Of a stretch of 64,000 bases of DNA, positions 33,242 through 45,127 are shown piece after piece (position 1 is the stretch's first letter; each line of letters starts with the position of its first letter). The translations under genes were made by a program, and so were the position numbers. The DNA comes from Spisula solida (Eukaryota > Mollusca > Bivalvia > Venerida > Mactridae): NCBI GenBank assembly GCA_947247005.1, contig OX365944.1, positions 8,630,501-8,694,500 of the forward strand, given 5' to 3'. The notes under the pieces were generated by a model, which saw only the letters and a list, made by a program, of their open reading frames with translations, was not told where the DNA came from and made no database searches.

Positions 33242-36200
33242 ATCTTTTTTTTTTTGTCTTTAACGTTTTTATTTCCATAAGACATATACATAGTAATACA
33301 TATATACATACAATATTACATTCACATACAACTATATAGATTGGTTACGTAGTATAACGTAATATTCTGTGTATGTCGTTATGATTTTTTGAGAATTTAT
33401 AGTGTATAAAGAGTAAGAAAGAGAGCAGGATAGTGGTGAAGAGAGAAGGAAAGAAATTATAGGTGGGGTAATACCAACATATTTGAAATATATAATTAAG
33501 TTATCTTTTGCCATTTTCTATTACAGACTTCTACTTTATCTTTGAAGATAGCTATAGTGTGTTCAAGCTTCTTCCTATAGTTAATATATTCTTTAAATTG
33601 CCGGATTAGCGGAACACTTTTATTGCATTTGTTTTTAAATATAAAATATTTGGAAAGTAGAACAATGTAGTTAGCAATAGGTCCATCTTCATCTTTAATG
33701 TTGATAATGTTGCAAAATGAGATATTTTGAAATGTAAGATTTATAATTTTTGAAAATTTGTCTTCTAAAAATAACTTTACTTCCGACCAAAAACCTTGTA
33801 CAATATGACATTCCCAGAACATATGATATATTGAATCTGGATGCATGGTGCAAAAATCACAAAGACTTGACTGGACAAGATGACATTTATGTAGGAATGA
33901 GTTGTCTGGTATTATGTTCATGAGATATTTGTACTGGAATTCTCTTAGTTTCGTGTCTATTGTAATGTTATAGGATTGTGTGAGAATTATTTCCCATTCT
34001 ATATCTTCAATTGGGTGATTAGTACTCCATTTTATTTTGTATTTTGGTTTAGTTGGTATTTTTTGTTTGATTAATATTTTATATGATAATCTATTCATTT
34101 TTGTTTTCCCATTTACTTTATCAATCAAGTAGTTAGGTGCATCGTATGACATATTACAATTATCCAATTGTGTTTTCCATTCCTTTGGTACATTTTTAAT
34201 GAGAGTGTAGTATTTCAAATAATCGCCATTTGGAATCTCATATAAAAATTTCATTTGCTCGAAGCTATAGAATGTTTTATGTCTGAAGTCAAAAATGTGT
34301 TCAAGAAAGAGAATGCCTTTTCTGAACCAATGTTTGTAATAGAATAATTTGTTATTACTTATTTTTTTTATATTCGAATTGTTCCAAATGATTTGTTTTG
34401 ATATTTGGATTTCCGTGTTTAATGTATTAACCTTAGACCATGAAATTAATATATCTTTTAAAAATTTAGATTTTATATCAAGACCTTTGCAGTCTTGTTC
34501 TGTTATATTACATTTAAATAATAATAGTCCTCCATATTTTTCTAGTTCATTCTTATACTGAGAACTCCAATTAGCATTGGAATCAATTATTCTTTTTATC
34601 CAACTTATCTTTAGTGAGTTTAAAAAGCATTCAATGTCAATCATTTTTAGACCACCGTCTTTGTATTCTTGAATTATTAATTTACGTGCTATTTTGTCAG
34701 GTTTGGAATTCCATAAAAAATCAAAGAATATATCTTTAATTGATTTTACAAAATCTGGCGGTGGATTTGGAAGAACAGTTAAAGGATAAATTAATTTTGG
34801 AAGGACAAAAGTTTTTAGAACCGTTATTTTTCCTATAAGTGTTAAGTTCCATTTTTTCCATTGTTTCAAAACGTGTTTGCATTCTGTTATCTTGTTTGCT
34901 AAATTTGAGTCAAACATTGTATTTAATTGGTTGCTAAAAGTAATTCCTAAAGTTGTGGTATCTGATGAAGTCCATTTGAATTCGTTATCATAGGATGTGT
35001 CTGTGTTTTTCATGTTTCCGATGCGCATTACTGAACATTTGTTTCTGTTAAGTTTAAGTCCCGAAGTATTCCCAAAATCATCAAGGGTTGTTATTAGAGT
35101 TTCAAATGATTTTTGAGTTCCATTTAGTAGAAAGCTAGCATCATCAGCGAATAAGGTTTGTTTGGTACAGTTGTTGTTTAAAGAAATACCTTGGATATCT
35201 TCGTTCTTTTCTATCGATGTGGACAGAAATTCAATACATAGTATAAATAGGTAAGGTGATAAAGGACAACCTTGTCGTACTCCATTCTTAATATCAAAGA
35301 AATCAGAAAAATGACCATTATTAGTTATACATCCTTTTGCATTATCATAAAAGACCTTAACCCATTGTATAAGTGAGTCGCTAAAATTTAATTCTTTTAG
35401 ACATTTAAACATAAATGTATGATCTAAACTATCAAATGCTTTCTGGAAATCGGAAAAGAAAATTAAACCAGGTTCTTGTTTTTGTTGCATTTGTTCTATA
35501 GTTTCTATAATAGTTCGCACATTCTCACCTATATATCTTCCCTTAATGAATCCAGTTTGTTGTTTATTTACTATACCATCTATAACTTTTTTTATTCTGT
35601 TAGCGATAACTTTAGTAGCAATTTTGTAGTCAACGTTTAGTAATGATATTGGTCTCCAGTTATTGATAGAGAAAGGATCCTTGTTCTTTTTTGGTATTAA
35701 TGTAATAATACTCTGAGTTTGAAGCTCTGTTAATTTACCTCTGTCATATGAGTAGTTTAATGAATTTATTAAGAGTGTTTTAATATCGTTCCAGAAGATC
35801 TTATAGAATTCGACAGACAGGCCATCTGAACCAGGACTTTTGTTATTATTCATTTCTTTCAATGCAATAGATCCTTCATATTCTGAAATTATTCCACTGG
35901 TTGTGTTTTTATCATCCTCAGAAAGTACCGTATGTTCATTTGTAAAAAAACTATTATCTAGGGTTAAGTTTTCATTTACTTTGAATAAGTCTGCATAAAA
36001 GTTTTTACAATATGATAGAATGTCTTTCGATTTTTTTATCACTACATCATTTTCAGTTTTAAGTTGATGAATAGTTTTACCTTCGGCTCTCTTGCGTTCT
36101 AGGTTTGCAAAGTATTTCGTGTTTTTTTCAGCCCCTTCTACCCACTCCGCACGCGACCTTAATATAATGCCTTTGATCTTTTCTTCAGTTATATCATTTA

Positions 36201-37425
36201 ATAGATTTATTTGTTGTTTCAGTTCAGTTTGGAGGCTTTCGTTATTAGGATTAGAAATAATGTCACGCTCTAGTTTTTCAATTTGTTTTTGTATACTTAA
36301 TTCTTTTTCCATTTTTGATTTTTGTAATTTACTTGAGAATTTAATCGATTCGTTTCGAACTGTGCCTTTAACTAGTTCCCATAAAGTATTTGGGTTAGAC
36401 TCCTTATTTATGTTGGCTATTTCGTTTATTGCTTGTTTGATGTTTGTTTGGAAGTCTTTATTCAGTAGTATTGCGTTGTTTATTTTGAAAAAACCTTTTC
36501 CACGTTCTGCTGAGAAGAGGTCCAGATCGAATGTAACAATTGAATGGTCAGATTTGAAGCCGTGTTTAATTTTACAAATGGTTACATGGTTTAATATATT
36601 TGAGGACACTAAGAAATAATCTAATCTGCAAAAAATAGGCGGTTTATGATTAGAGTGCCATGTGAATTGTTTTGAATTAGGATGTTTTAGTCTCCAAACA
36701 TCATGTATATCGTTGTTTTCCATAATTTCTTGAATTCGCTTTGAACATTTTTTATGTGTATTTTTATTACCATTTTGTTTATCAATATTTACATCAATTA
36801 TCGTGTTAAAATCGCCCCCAATAATGAATGTTTCATTACTGTTTTCTATAAGTATATTTTCTAAAACATTTAACAATTCTTCATCATCTCTATTAGGTCC
36901 GTATATATTCAATAAAAGTAAACTATTTCCATCAATCTCTATATTTAAAGTTTGAAGTCGACCCTCTCTGTATTCTTTATAAGACTTAAATACGAAGTTA
37001 ACATCTTCGTTGACGAATATGCCGATCCCTGCGCTATTTGACTGGTTTCCACTAATAAACATTTCACCCTTCCATTCCCTTTTCCACTCATTATAGTTAT
37101 TTGGTGTGCAGTGTATTTCTTGTAAAAAACTTATTGAATATTTATTCAGTTTTAACCATTCAAACAATTCGACTCTTTTTGTTTTTGATGCAATACCCTT
37201 GACATTAAATGTGCAAAACTTGAGACTCATTATTTACACAACGAAGTATATTTGAAAAACAATATCAGTAGATGCGCATCCATTACTTAACACATGTGGT
37301 TTAACTGCAAGAATATATATTGTTCGGTATACCCCGTAAGAAAGAGCAGCATAGAAAGGAGATAGGAGACTTAAGCCCTCACGGACCAAAGAATATGTAA
37401 GGTTTCTGTTTGAAATCATTTATAT
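33242..37425 (-). mobile_element. LINE (L1/Tx1-like), minus strand, probably lacking ORF1
   Basis: Extends from a 3' poly(A) (T-run at about 33246-33256 on the plus strand) through a ~240-bp 3' region and the long ORF2 to about 37.4 kb. No ORF1 is found 5' of ORF2; a ~78-bp tandem repeat begins some 300 bp beyond. It is either 5'-truncated or inserted beside the repeat. No target-site duplication was identified. Confidence 0.8.
33496..37230 (-). CDS. LINE ORF2: endonuclease-reverse transcriptase
   Basis: An uninterrupted 1,244-residue polyprotein that would nick target DNA and reverse-transcribe LINE RNA. An APE-type endonuclease occupies about 1-235: FCTFNVKG, QEIH (37-40), GGDFN (138-142), SDHSIVTFD (227-235). 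Reverse transcriptase is about 480-770: NWRPISLLN (524-532), DFQKAFDSLDH (594-604), RQGCPLSPYLF (652-662), FADD (694-697). A C-terminal knuckle CDFC-x8-H-x4-C covers 1124-1141. All expected catalytic motifs are present and there is no frameshift, so it is young or still active. The motif style suggests the L1/Tx1 side of the LINE tree; no tree was built. The open frame on the opposite strand (36092-36619) is a shadow. Confidence 0.95.
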   Translation of the reverse strand: MSLKFCTFNVKGIASKTKRVELFEWLKLNKYSISFLQEIHCTPNNYNEWKREWKGEMFISGNQSNSAGIGIFVNEDVNFVFKSYKEYREGRLQTLNIEIDGNSLLLLNIYGPNRDDEELLNVLENILIENSNETFIIGGDFNTIIDVNIDKQNGNKNTHKKCSKRIQEIMENNDIHDVWRLKHPNSKQFTWHSNHKPPIFCRLDYFLVSSNILNHVTICKIKHGFKSDHSIVTFDLDLFSAERGKGFFKINNAILLNKDFQTNIKQAINEIANINKESNPNTLWELVKGTVRNESIKFSSKLQKSKMEKELSIQKQIEKLERDIISNPNNESLQTELKQQINLLNDITEEKIKGIILRSRAEWVEGAEKNTKYFANLERKRAEGKTIHQLKTENDVVIKKSKDILSYCKNFYADLFKVNENLTLDNSFFTNEHTVLSEDDKNTTSGIISEYEGSIALKEMNNNKSPGSDGLSVEFYKIFWNDIKTLLINSLNYSYDRGKLTELQTQSIITLIPKKNKDPFSINNWRPISLLNVDYKIATKVIANRIKKVIDGIVNKQQTGFIKGRYIGENVRTIIETIEQMQQKQEPGLIFFSDFQKAFDSLDHTFMFKCLKELNFSDSLIQWVKVFYDNAKGCITNNGHFSDFFDIKNGVRQGCPLSPYLFILCIEFLSTSIEKNEDIQGISLNNNCTKQTLFADDASFLLNGTQKSFETLITTLDDFGNTSGLKLNRNKCSVMRIGNMKNTDTSYDNEFKWTSSDTTTLGITFSNQLNTMFDSNLANKITECKHVLKQWKKWNLTLIGKITVLKTFVLPKLIYPLTVLPNPPPDFVKSIKDIFFDFLWNSKPDKIARKLIIQEYKDGGLKMIDIECFLNSLKISWIKRIIDSNANWSSQYKNELEKYGGLLLFKCNITEQDCKGLDIKSKFLKDILISWSKVNTLNTEIQISKQIIWNNSNIKKISNNKLFYYKHWFRKGILFLEHIFDFRHKTFYSFEQMKFLYEIPNGDYLKYYTLIKNVPKEWKTQLDNCNMSYDAPNYLIDKVNGKTKMNRLSYKILIKQKIPTKPKYKIKWSTNHPIEDIEWEIILTQSYNITIDTKLREFQYKYLMNIIPDNSFLHKCHLVQSSLCDFCTMHPDSIYHMFWECHIVQGFWSEVKLFLEDKFSKIINLTFQNISFCNIINIKDEDGPIANYIVLLSKYFIFKNKCNKSVPLIRQFKEYINYRKKLEHTIAIFKDKVEVCNRKWQKIT

Positions 37426-37734
37426 GAAATGATATCAAAAGTGTCTAGGTTGGATAATTAAATGTTGTTGTTTTTTAAACTCAAACACATAATATCAAAA
37501 TGGTAAATAGCCATTGCTTTGTAAATAAGAAATGATTTGATAGGATTTAACTTTCTTTATAGCGTGTTACATGTATAGCTTATGTTGGTGAGAGAAAAAA
37601 TGAGAAGTCACACACAGTGTGTGATATACAATATTGAAAAGAAACTACATTTATATCTATTGCGTATCAATTAAATTGTGGGAGTACATATAATTGATTA
37701 ACTTCAATTTCATACAAAATGAAATAGTTAACTT

Positions 37735-39300
37735 GCTAGGAGCATGTGTTGTTAAACTATACATGTTTAAAAAACATACAAAATGTATAGCTAATATCCT
37801 TAGAGCGTACGTTGTAGAAACAAATAGTTGATTTACTGTACATGTTTAAATTCAATACAAAATTAACTAGTTAACATGATTAGAGCATACGTTGTAAAAC
37901 AATTTTTTGATACAAATTTTGATAGTTAACATAAATAGGAGTATACGTTGTAAAGACATGTATTTTAGTTACTATGCATGTTAAAATACTATACAAAATG
38001 TAACAGTTGATATGCTTGGAGCATACAATGTATAAACAAACAATTGATTTACTGTATGTTTGTATATCATACTAAAATTAATGTGCTAGTCGACATGTTA
38101 GTTGTAAAAACATATATTTTAGATACTATGCATTTTTAAATACCATACACAATGTTACAGTTGACATGCTAGTAGCATACAATGTATAAACAAAAATTTG
38201 ATTTACTGTACATATTTGTATATCATACTAAATGTGCTAGTCGACATGCTAGGAGCATACGTTGTAAAACATATAGTTTAATTACTATGCACGTTTAAAT
38301 ACCTTACAAAATGTAACAGTTGACATGCTAAGATCATACGTTGTAGAAACAAATAGTTGATTTATTATGCATGTTTGATTATCATACAAAATGTACCAGC
38401 TGACATGCTAGGAGCATACGTTGTACATGCTAGGAGCATACCGTGTCGAAACAGGTAGTTGTTTAAATTTCATACGCATGTGCTAGTAAACATGATAGGA
38501 GCATACGTTGTAAAAGCATATAGTTAATTTACTGTACATGTTTAAATATCATACAAAATGTTCTAGTTGAAATGCTAGGAGCATACGTTGTAGAAACATA
38601 TAGTTGATGTGTACGCATGTTTATATACCTTACAAAATGTAACAGTTGACATGCTAGCAGCATACGTTGTACAAACATATAGTTGATTTACTATGCATGT
38701 TTAAATATCATACAAAATGTGCTAGTATACCTTACAAAATGTAACAGTTGACATGCTAGCAGCATACGTTGTACAAACATATAGTTGATTTACTATGCAT
38801 GTTTAAATATCATACAAAATGTGCTATTTAACATGCTAGGAGCATACGTTGTAGAAACTTATAATTGATTTACCACACATGTTTAAATATCATACAAAAT
38901 GTACTAGCTAACATGCTTGGAGCATACGTTGTAGAAACGTTTAATTGATTTACTACACATGTTTAAACATCATGCAACAAGTGCTAGTTAAAATGCTAGG
39001 AGCATATGTTGTAGAAACATATAATTTAATTACTATTCATGTTAAATACCATACAGAATGTGCTATTTGAAAAGATGGGTGCATACGTCGTAGAGACAAT
39101 AGTGGATTTACTATGCATATTTGAATACCGTAAAAACATAGGTGATTAACCTATTACAATACATGTTCAAATAGCATTCAAAATGTACTAGTTAAATCGC
39201 TAGGAGCATACGTTGTATAAACTCATAGTTGATTCACTGTACATGTTCAAATACTTAAAAGTAAACAAGCTAGATGCATACGTAATAAAACATATAGTAG
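37735..39300. repeat. ~78-bp tandem satellite, about 20 copies
   Basis: Units centre on 'gctaggagcatacgttgta' and continue 'gttgatttactatgcatg', 'taaatatcatacaaaatgt'. Copies vary in length and identity; one pair near 38640-38820 is almost identical, indicating recent local amplification. It lies immediately 5' of the LINE. Confidence 0.9.
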
Positions 39301-40184
39301 ATCTACATGAGTGGCTGAATCAAGTTTTCAAATGTTTGATAATATAAGCAATCATAACTATAATTCATTTTGTGACGTGCCAGTTTCTCGTCAGTCCACC
39401 AAGGTTTCATGCCTTACACTGTATGCTTAGATATATCAATGCTAACATTGTTCATACAATAGTTGAAATATTTATGTTGATAAGAAATAACAGTATTTAT
39501 GGTAAAACACCATACCAAAAGACAAGTTCCACTTGGAATAGATTGGAAAGAATAGGCTTGATATGTAATCACAAGGTACGCTGTTCAACGCTTAATTATG
39601 AGACAAGCAATTCATTTTTCGATTGACATAGGTTACAAGGTGTGTGACTAACTTATGTCACGACAATTTGCATTTTGTAGAATAAAAGACATTGTACTCA
39701 GAGACAAGTTTCATTAATATACCAATGGTTAAAGACTAATGTAAACATGATATAGTATGGAGAACTTGACCTGGTCCCGGCCTCCATACACCACCTAGCT
39801 CCATGAGAATAGAATGCGTAAGCCCCAGACCCGAAGCAACACCTCACCCGAGTGTCATCGTGACCCCTCCCGCCGTATGAGGTTGAGAGTAGTGTCAAGT
39901 TCCCCTAACTATTATAATAATTGTGTCATGCGATGTCGGTTTAAGTTTTTGTTTTAATTATTTATTCGAGGAGTGCCATATATCCTCGATGTTTGTGTCC
40001 TTCCCATAGGAAGGATACGATAGAGGATTTTTGTGTGATTATTTTTTGTGTGATTATAATTTAATTTGCTTATGTTTTATTTATATTCAAAGCTATACGT
40101 ATGTAATTATATGTACTTACAATAAATTTTGGCGCACTCATGCGTACCATTCCTATATGTCTCCTTGACGACAAAAACGAAACC
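39301..40184. other. Spacer, no supported gene
   Basis: Includes a GC-richer segment 39760-39900 ('cctggtcccggcctcc', 'acccctcccgccgtatg') and a hairpin-like 'ccttcccataggaagg' at about 40000. No protein evidence. Confidence 0.35.
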
Positions 40185-41430
40185 CAAGGAAACATAATAT
40201 GGTAGTCATCTGTATCTTGCCTTGATAGACCTGACCAGGGGATTTGATCTCGTAATAAGCTTAAGCATAATAAGATTGTTCCACGGTGGCATGATGATCA
40301 CCGTACAGTTTGACGGCGACATGTCTGCAGAGTTCGGAGTGCGGTGAAACAAGGCTGTGTATTGACCCCAACCCTCTTCGGCATCCTATGTGCCACATTC
40401 CTGAAGCATGCTTTCAAGAACAAAACTGTTGGAATATACCTGCACTTCAAATCTGATGGTCGTCTCATTTAACATCGACAGGTTGCGCCCCAAGACCAAG
40501 ACTAGGTTCAAATCAGGGATATTTTGTTCACATCAAGAAGATTGTCTCCAAAGACTGATGGACATGTTTCCTGATGCTTGTAATCTGTTTGGCCTCACCA
40601 TGTGCCAAAAGAAAACCCAAGTCATGGAACAAACAACACCCAGCATTTCAATCCAAGGCACACCACTGGAGGTCGTCCACCAGTTTCAGTACTAAGGCTC
40701 TACTGCCCCAGACACCCTGTCACTGAACATAGAGCTCAACATATGGATTCGTAAGGCATCCACCACTTATTCTAAACTGACTAAGAGAGCTTGGGAAGAC
40801 AGACATCTTACCACCTCAGCCAAGATGAACATTTACAGAGCATGCATTCTAAGTACTCTACTGTATGGGAGTAAGTTCTGTACAACATACTCCTCACAGG
40901 AAAGGAAACTCCAAATTTTCAACATGAAACGCTTACGACGGATGCATGTGGTAGGGCAAGGTTACTAACAATGATGTACTAAAAAGAGCAGGTATTTAAT
41001 CCATCTACTTCCTACTGCGTAAACGACGCCTTCGCTGGCTTGGTCATGTACGAAGGATTGATGACGGACGCATTCCTAAAGACCTTCCACGTATATGGCG
41101 AGCTAGCCTCAGGCTCAAGAAGGTGGCATTGTCCTTATCTCCGCTCCAAAGACATCACTGTCAGTAAGCGTGACATGATGGCTTGCTCAGTCGACACCAC
41201 ACATAGGAAGTCAGTGAAGAAAATAGAGCCATCTGGAAGAAAAAGATACGCCAGGGTCTGGTCACCAGTGAGAAAACAATCTTCGAACATAAGGACACAA
41301 AGAGAGCAAGGAGAAAACCAGTCAAGAAGCATCCAGGACCTTTGTATACCAAGGCTGCAGCAGAACATGATTGGTCTCCACACAAGAAGATGCTCATTAA
41401 CAAATTCTCAAAATAGCGCTACTCCATAGT
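40185..41430 (+). mobile_element. Decayed non-LTR retrotransposon RT/C-terminal region
   Basis: Successive frames read LYLALIDLTRGFDLV (RT motif A), GVKQGCVLTPTLFGI (motif B), then LQRLMDMFPDACNLFGLTM, CQKKTQVMEQ, LEVVHQFQY, LSTLLYGS and RRLRWL. Stops and frame changes occur throughout, and the FADD catalytic motif is deleted between RFKSGIFC and SHQEDC. A dead element of a different LINE lineage from the one at 33-37 kb. Confidence 0.8.
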
Positions 41431-42419
41431 CGCTACTACTGACAGATGCCAACTAATGAAAACATACAACAAGGGTTATAAATATAGACAATAAATCAGC
41501 TGTTAAATTATTCTGATAGAAGGTCAATGGTTAGGTTAAAACTCCGTACTTTACCACCGTACAAGTAATAAATAAAACATATACGACACATCGTTAAAAG
41601 ATACGTGAAAACAAAGCAACGAAACAAAACTTTGTTCAAGCATAAGTACTTTGTTAATATACATGAACATTAATGAAGTAATAATGCAAGATCAAATTAT
41701 ATAATGTGACAAATACTGCGCGTATATCCCTGGTTTGGCAAAGTGTGATGCGAGTGTAAGCGACACCATGTTATAGTCTCTATAGTATATATTGAACGAA
41801 AGCATTATTGACGTTGAAACACCAGAGAAGCCACACCAGATTTCTCCATTATGCTTGACCAGCATTCATGTAAGGACCAATTCACACATACAGGCATTGT
41901 CGTTTGCTTTATGTCCCATCATGAGTAGTTTTATCATATCAATACTACCTAGGCATATTATTCTGACACTTGCCATTATAATATAATAATTGCACATAGA
42001 ATCAAAATGCAACATACTTGCAGCGCGTTAGTCATACTATGTGTATTCAGAAATAGATAAGATTCCGACAAAACAATTCAGCTAACAAAACAAATCTGAG
42101 AACCAGGTGAAAAACATGTCAAACCACTTCTACCCTCTCCCAGGTAGAGATAGTCCTTGTATTTCTTCGGACAGAGTCTATAGCATAGGCAGTCAGCACG
42201 TAACCTATTTGCACCTGAAACACTCCCCCAGCCAAATCAGATTTTTCCACTGTTTACTCTCTATGGCAGGTGACAAAGTATAATTGCAGATTAAACATGT
42301 ACATGTAGTGCCTGTCACATTTGTAGCCGAGTAGGTGTATTATTCATTCAAATGCAATGTTACGGGTATCATTATGCAGCAAAGGTATTTTACTTCCAGA
42401 ATATATTAACGCTACATAC
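41431..42419. other. Spacer, no supported feature
   Basis: AT-rich DNA up to the CACTG terminus of the long-armed transposon. The frame at 41792-41986 has no recognisable features. Confidence 0.35.
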
Positions 42420-42465
42420 CACTGTGTGGTAGCCTGTATGCCCAAAAATGCGCTGGGGATTCAAG

Positions 42466-42490
42466 ATGGCGGACGACAAACGCGAGGAAA
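42466..42490 (+). CDS. Inward first coding exon in the left arm (MADDKREE)
   Basis: CAAGATGGCGG supplies both a good start context and a YY1-type core site; the frame reads MADDKREE and stops at GAAA|GTAAGTG, a strong donor. The same exon and donor occur in the right arm on the minus strand. It is probably the first exon and promoter of the transposon's protein. The matching downstream exon was not identified. Confidence 0.5.
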
Positions 42491-42833
42491 GTAAGTGTCG
42501 TTTGTTTTCGACCCAATCTTTTTAAATATGACAACCTACATTGTGAATGAATTATGAAATGAAAGAGCTTAAATGGGCGATTCTAAAAGGACTATCCGTT
42601 TGTGCTGAAATGCCAACGTATTTCTGTAAAGTTTAACTGAACACGGTGTTTTGTGAAAGTTGAAAAGTGAATCGAGAGACAAGAAGAAAATTGACGATAT
42701 TTTCCCCAGTAAGAATAACAGTACGTAAAAAATCATCCAAAATCACTTAGAAAGATGTTTGAAAGGTTTGAAATTTTGGCTACTGTACTGTGCTGTGCAA
42801 AACGTGAACAATAACAAACATGCCACTGTATAG

Positions 42834-42905
42834 CGCTGTGAATTCAATTTCTGTATAGCGCTGTGCTGCAGAACTAGCCAAAAATCTGTACAGCGCTGTG
42901 CAATT
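42834..42905. repeat. Subterminal motif array, left arm
   Basis: Three copies of (C)TGTAYAGCGCTGTG near 42825, 42853 and 42886; the right arm has the same three at about 49545-49620 in inverted orientation. The core AGCGCT is palindromic. Likely transposase-binding sites, by analogy with CACTA subterminal repeats. Confidence 0.55.
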
Positions 42906-43032
42906 TTGAACTGATTGAGCTGGCGGCGAAAGTTCTTTCTGTTCTTTCGATGTAACATTTAGATGCCAATTTCCTTTTATGTTATAATCAAGCAAATTCC
43001 AAATAAAAAAAGGGTAATTTACTAATTTCCTT

Positions 43033-43350
43033 GGGCTGATTTTAGCAGTTCAGTCGTTCAGCCACCCTTTTACATTTTAACTTCACAAAGTCATTGGGCT
43101 ACCTTAGGAAACCTGCATTCGAGTCTCATTTGGGAGACTATTTCTCTCCTGATATGTGTGAGCCAACCTCGATCTGCGCCCCCCCAGGAATATCGAACAA
43201 GTGCCTCACATGTGCCACTTCACAAATTGGTCTAGTGGAGCATGCGGGTTATTCTTGCTCAGAAGATTTAAGTAGTGGTCCAGACTGGGGTTGAACTCGG
43301 GACCTCTCGATCCTGAAGAGCGCGCTGTACCTCTAGGCCATCGCTACCCA
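43033..43350 (-). mobile_element. SINE (family copy 1)
   Basis: The tRNA-like head is at the high-coordinate end on the minus strand (GATGGCCTAGAGGTACAGCG, then CGAGTTCAACCCC). The body shares 'cagttcag-cgttcagccaccc', 'attttaacttc' and 'gggagacta-ttctctcctg' with the copy at 54954-55280. It is inserted in the left arm of the long-armed transposon. Confidence 0.75.
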
Positions 43351-43471
43351 CTTCAAATAACATTTGACTTATTTAAAAATCAAATCTTTATAACAACGTC
43401 CAGCTGTTAACAGACAGACCTTTTCGTACACTGATAGTCTTTTTCTTTATTCATATTACTTTTCTGTAGAA

Positions 43472-45060
43472 ATTAAGGATGTTGATGCGGTTTGGATTCC
43501 TCCCTTAGATGTTCAATTTTTGCAAGGAAGTAGAGAAATATATTCTGACACAAAATATGATGTAAAAACACTAGGTCACGGAAATCGTTTTCCGAGTAAT
43601 CAGCCCTATTTGAAGTGTGTATGAATTACATTGGTTAATTGGTGGTTCAAATTTGACATTTTTATCTGATGTTTGAGATCTAAATAATAAAATATTGTTC
43701 AATATAGTTTGGGTACACATTGTTATACAAGGTCAAGAGACCAAAAATTGTATATTTAATTTTGTTCTCATACAGTAAACTCCCTCAAAACCGGACCCTG
43801 TTCGGACCGGGCCAAAAGTCCGGTTTTATGGGAGTTCCGGTTTTCTGGAAGATGTGTTTAATGTACACTTTGATATGTTTTCATAGGGACACGGAAATAG
43901 ATACATGGCAACTGTGTTGTGTGGCATTGTTTCAAATTGTAATTATTATTAGTATATTAGTTGTTGACGGTGTAAATGTAAAATCAGTTTAAGAATGATT
44001 TGAATCACATTTCTTATGTTCATGATTACTCGAATTACTCATTGTTTCGTCGATTATTTCAAATTTTTCAATGACATAGACTGTGCAAGCCTACAAACCC
44101 CGCATTGCAATTCTGAAATATGATCTAGTGCAGTGTATGCTGTAATTAAAACTAGTTGATATATGAAGCTCTTCTTTGTTTAAATAAAGTTTGTTACAAT
44201 ACCCACCTCAACAACAAAATTTAAAATGAAAGGATCGTTGTTCTATTATGTACATATTAAGTACATGTAATTATTTAACATCATCGATGGTACTTGGCAA
44301 ATTCTTACTATTTTTTGTTCACATAGTATTGCTTATGCCTGTGCTTATGGCATGTAACACCTTTAAAATAGTAAACAATAGAAATCAAAACTTGTTGATA
44401 ACACCTTTTATTATGAACCCATCTTTTAACTAACAATTCACAATGTGACATGTGTCACTTTCATTATATTAAATGTACATGTCCAGTATTTCGGAAGTAA
44501 TTATAGTTGAATATTTTGTCAGCGGACCCAAAATGCCGTCCGGTATCCGGAATTCTGGGAGTCCGGTATTGTGGAAGCTTTTTTAGTTGACTTAATAAGG
44601 AGAAAATTTGGGACCTAAAAACTCTGCCGGTTTTATGGGGATTCCAGTTTTCAGGGAGAGTCCAGTTTTCAGGGAGTTTACTGTATATATCGCCTTTCTA
44701 CCCCACCCACTTCATATTTTAATGCAGCAAAAGAGCACCCAGGTAAATTCCTTATAACTTTTTTTCCGCATTAAACTTTTTTCTCTATTTTGTGAAATAA
44801 GTCTAGTGATATCTTCAAAATTATGCAATAAAAATATATGTCACCGATGTATCCTTTTCGCAATTTTTTTGTAATGCAATACTTTTTTCGGAATGTCAAC
44901 CGTTATTTCGATTGGTATTCTCCATTTTTTTGCATAATACTTACCAAAACTGTTCAATTTGATTTATTTTAGATTATTTTGGCACATTCTTACATTTGTA
45001 AGGTTCATAACGTACTATAACAAATGACGCATGCGCACTACACCGCTCCAACATCCTTAA
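43472..45060. mobile_element. TTAA-flanked piggyBac-like element carrying a nested MITE
   Basis: Left end TTAAGGATGTTGATGCGGT, right end complement of TTAAGGATGTTGGAGCGGT, giving ~15-bp inverted termini and TTAA duplications. About 1.59 kb including the nested TA-flanked element; about 0.67 kb without it. No transposase. Contains CCCCACCCACTT near 44702. Confidence 0.8.
43771..44685. mobile_element. pogo/Tc1-like MITE with TA target sites, nested
   Basis: Starts TA|CAGTAAACTCCCT and ends AGGGAGTTTACTG|TA. Subterminal CCGGTTTT/AAAACCGG motifs repeat at both ends. The CAGT-AAAC-TCC terminus and TA duplication are typical of pogo/Tigger-type elements. It contains no transposase. Its insertion postdates the surrounding TTAA element. 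Confidence 0.8.
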
Positions 45061-45127
45061 GCTGTTTCAGATGTTCATAAAATTTACTTTTTGACCTGAT
45101 TTTAAAGAGAGATAACTAGTGTGTGTT

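Noticed and set aside
36092..36619. A 175-codon frame on the plus strand
   Set aside because: It lies antisense inside the LINE ORF2, which has unmistakable motifs on the other strand.
37735..39300. Regularly spaced repeat resembling a CRISPR array
   Set aside because: Units are ~78 bp, diverged along their whole length, with no constant repeat/unique spacer alternation, in a eukaryotic context.
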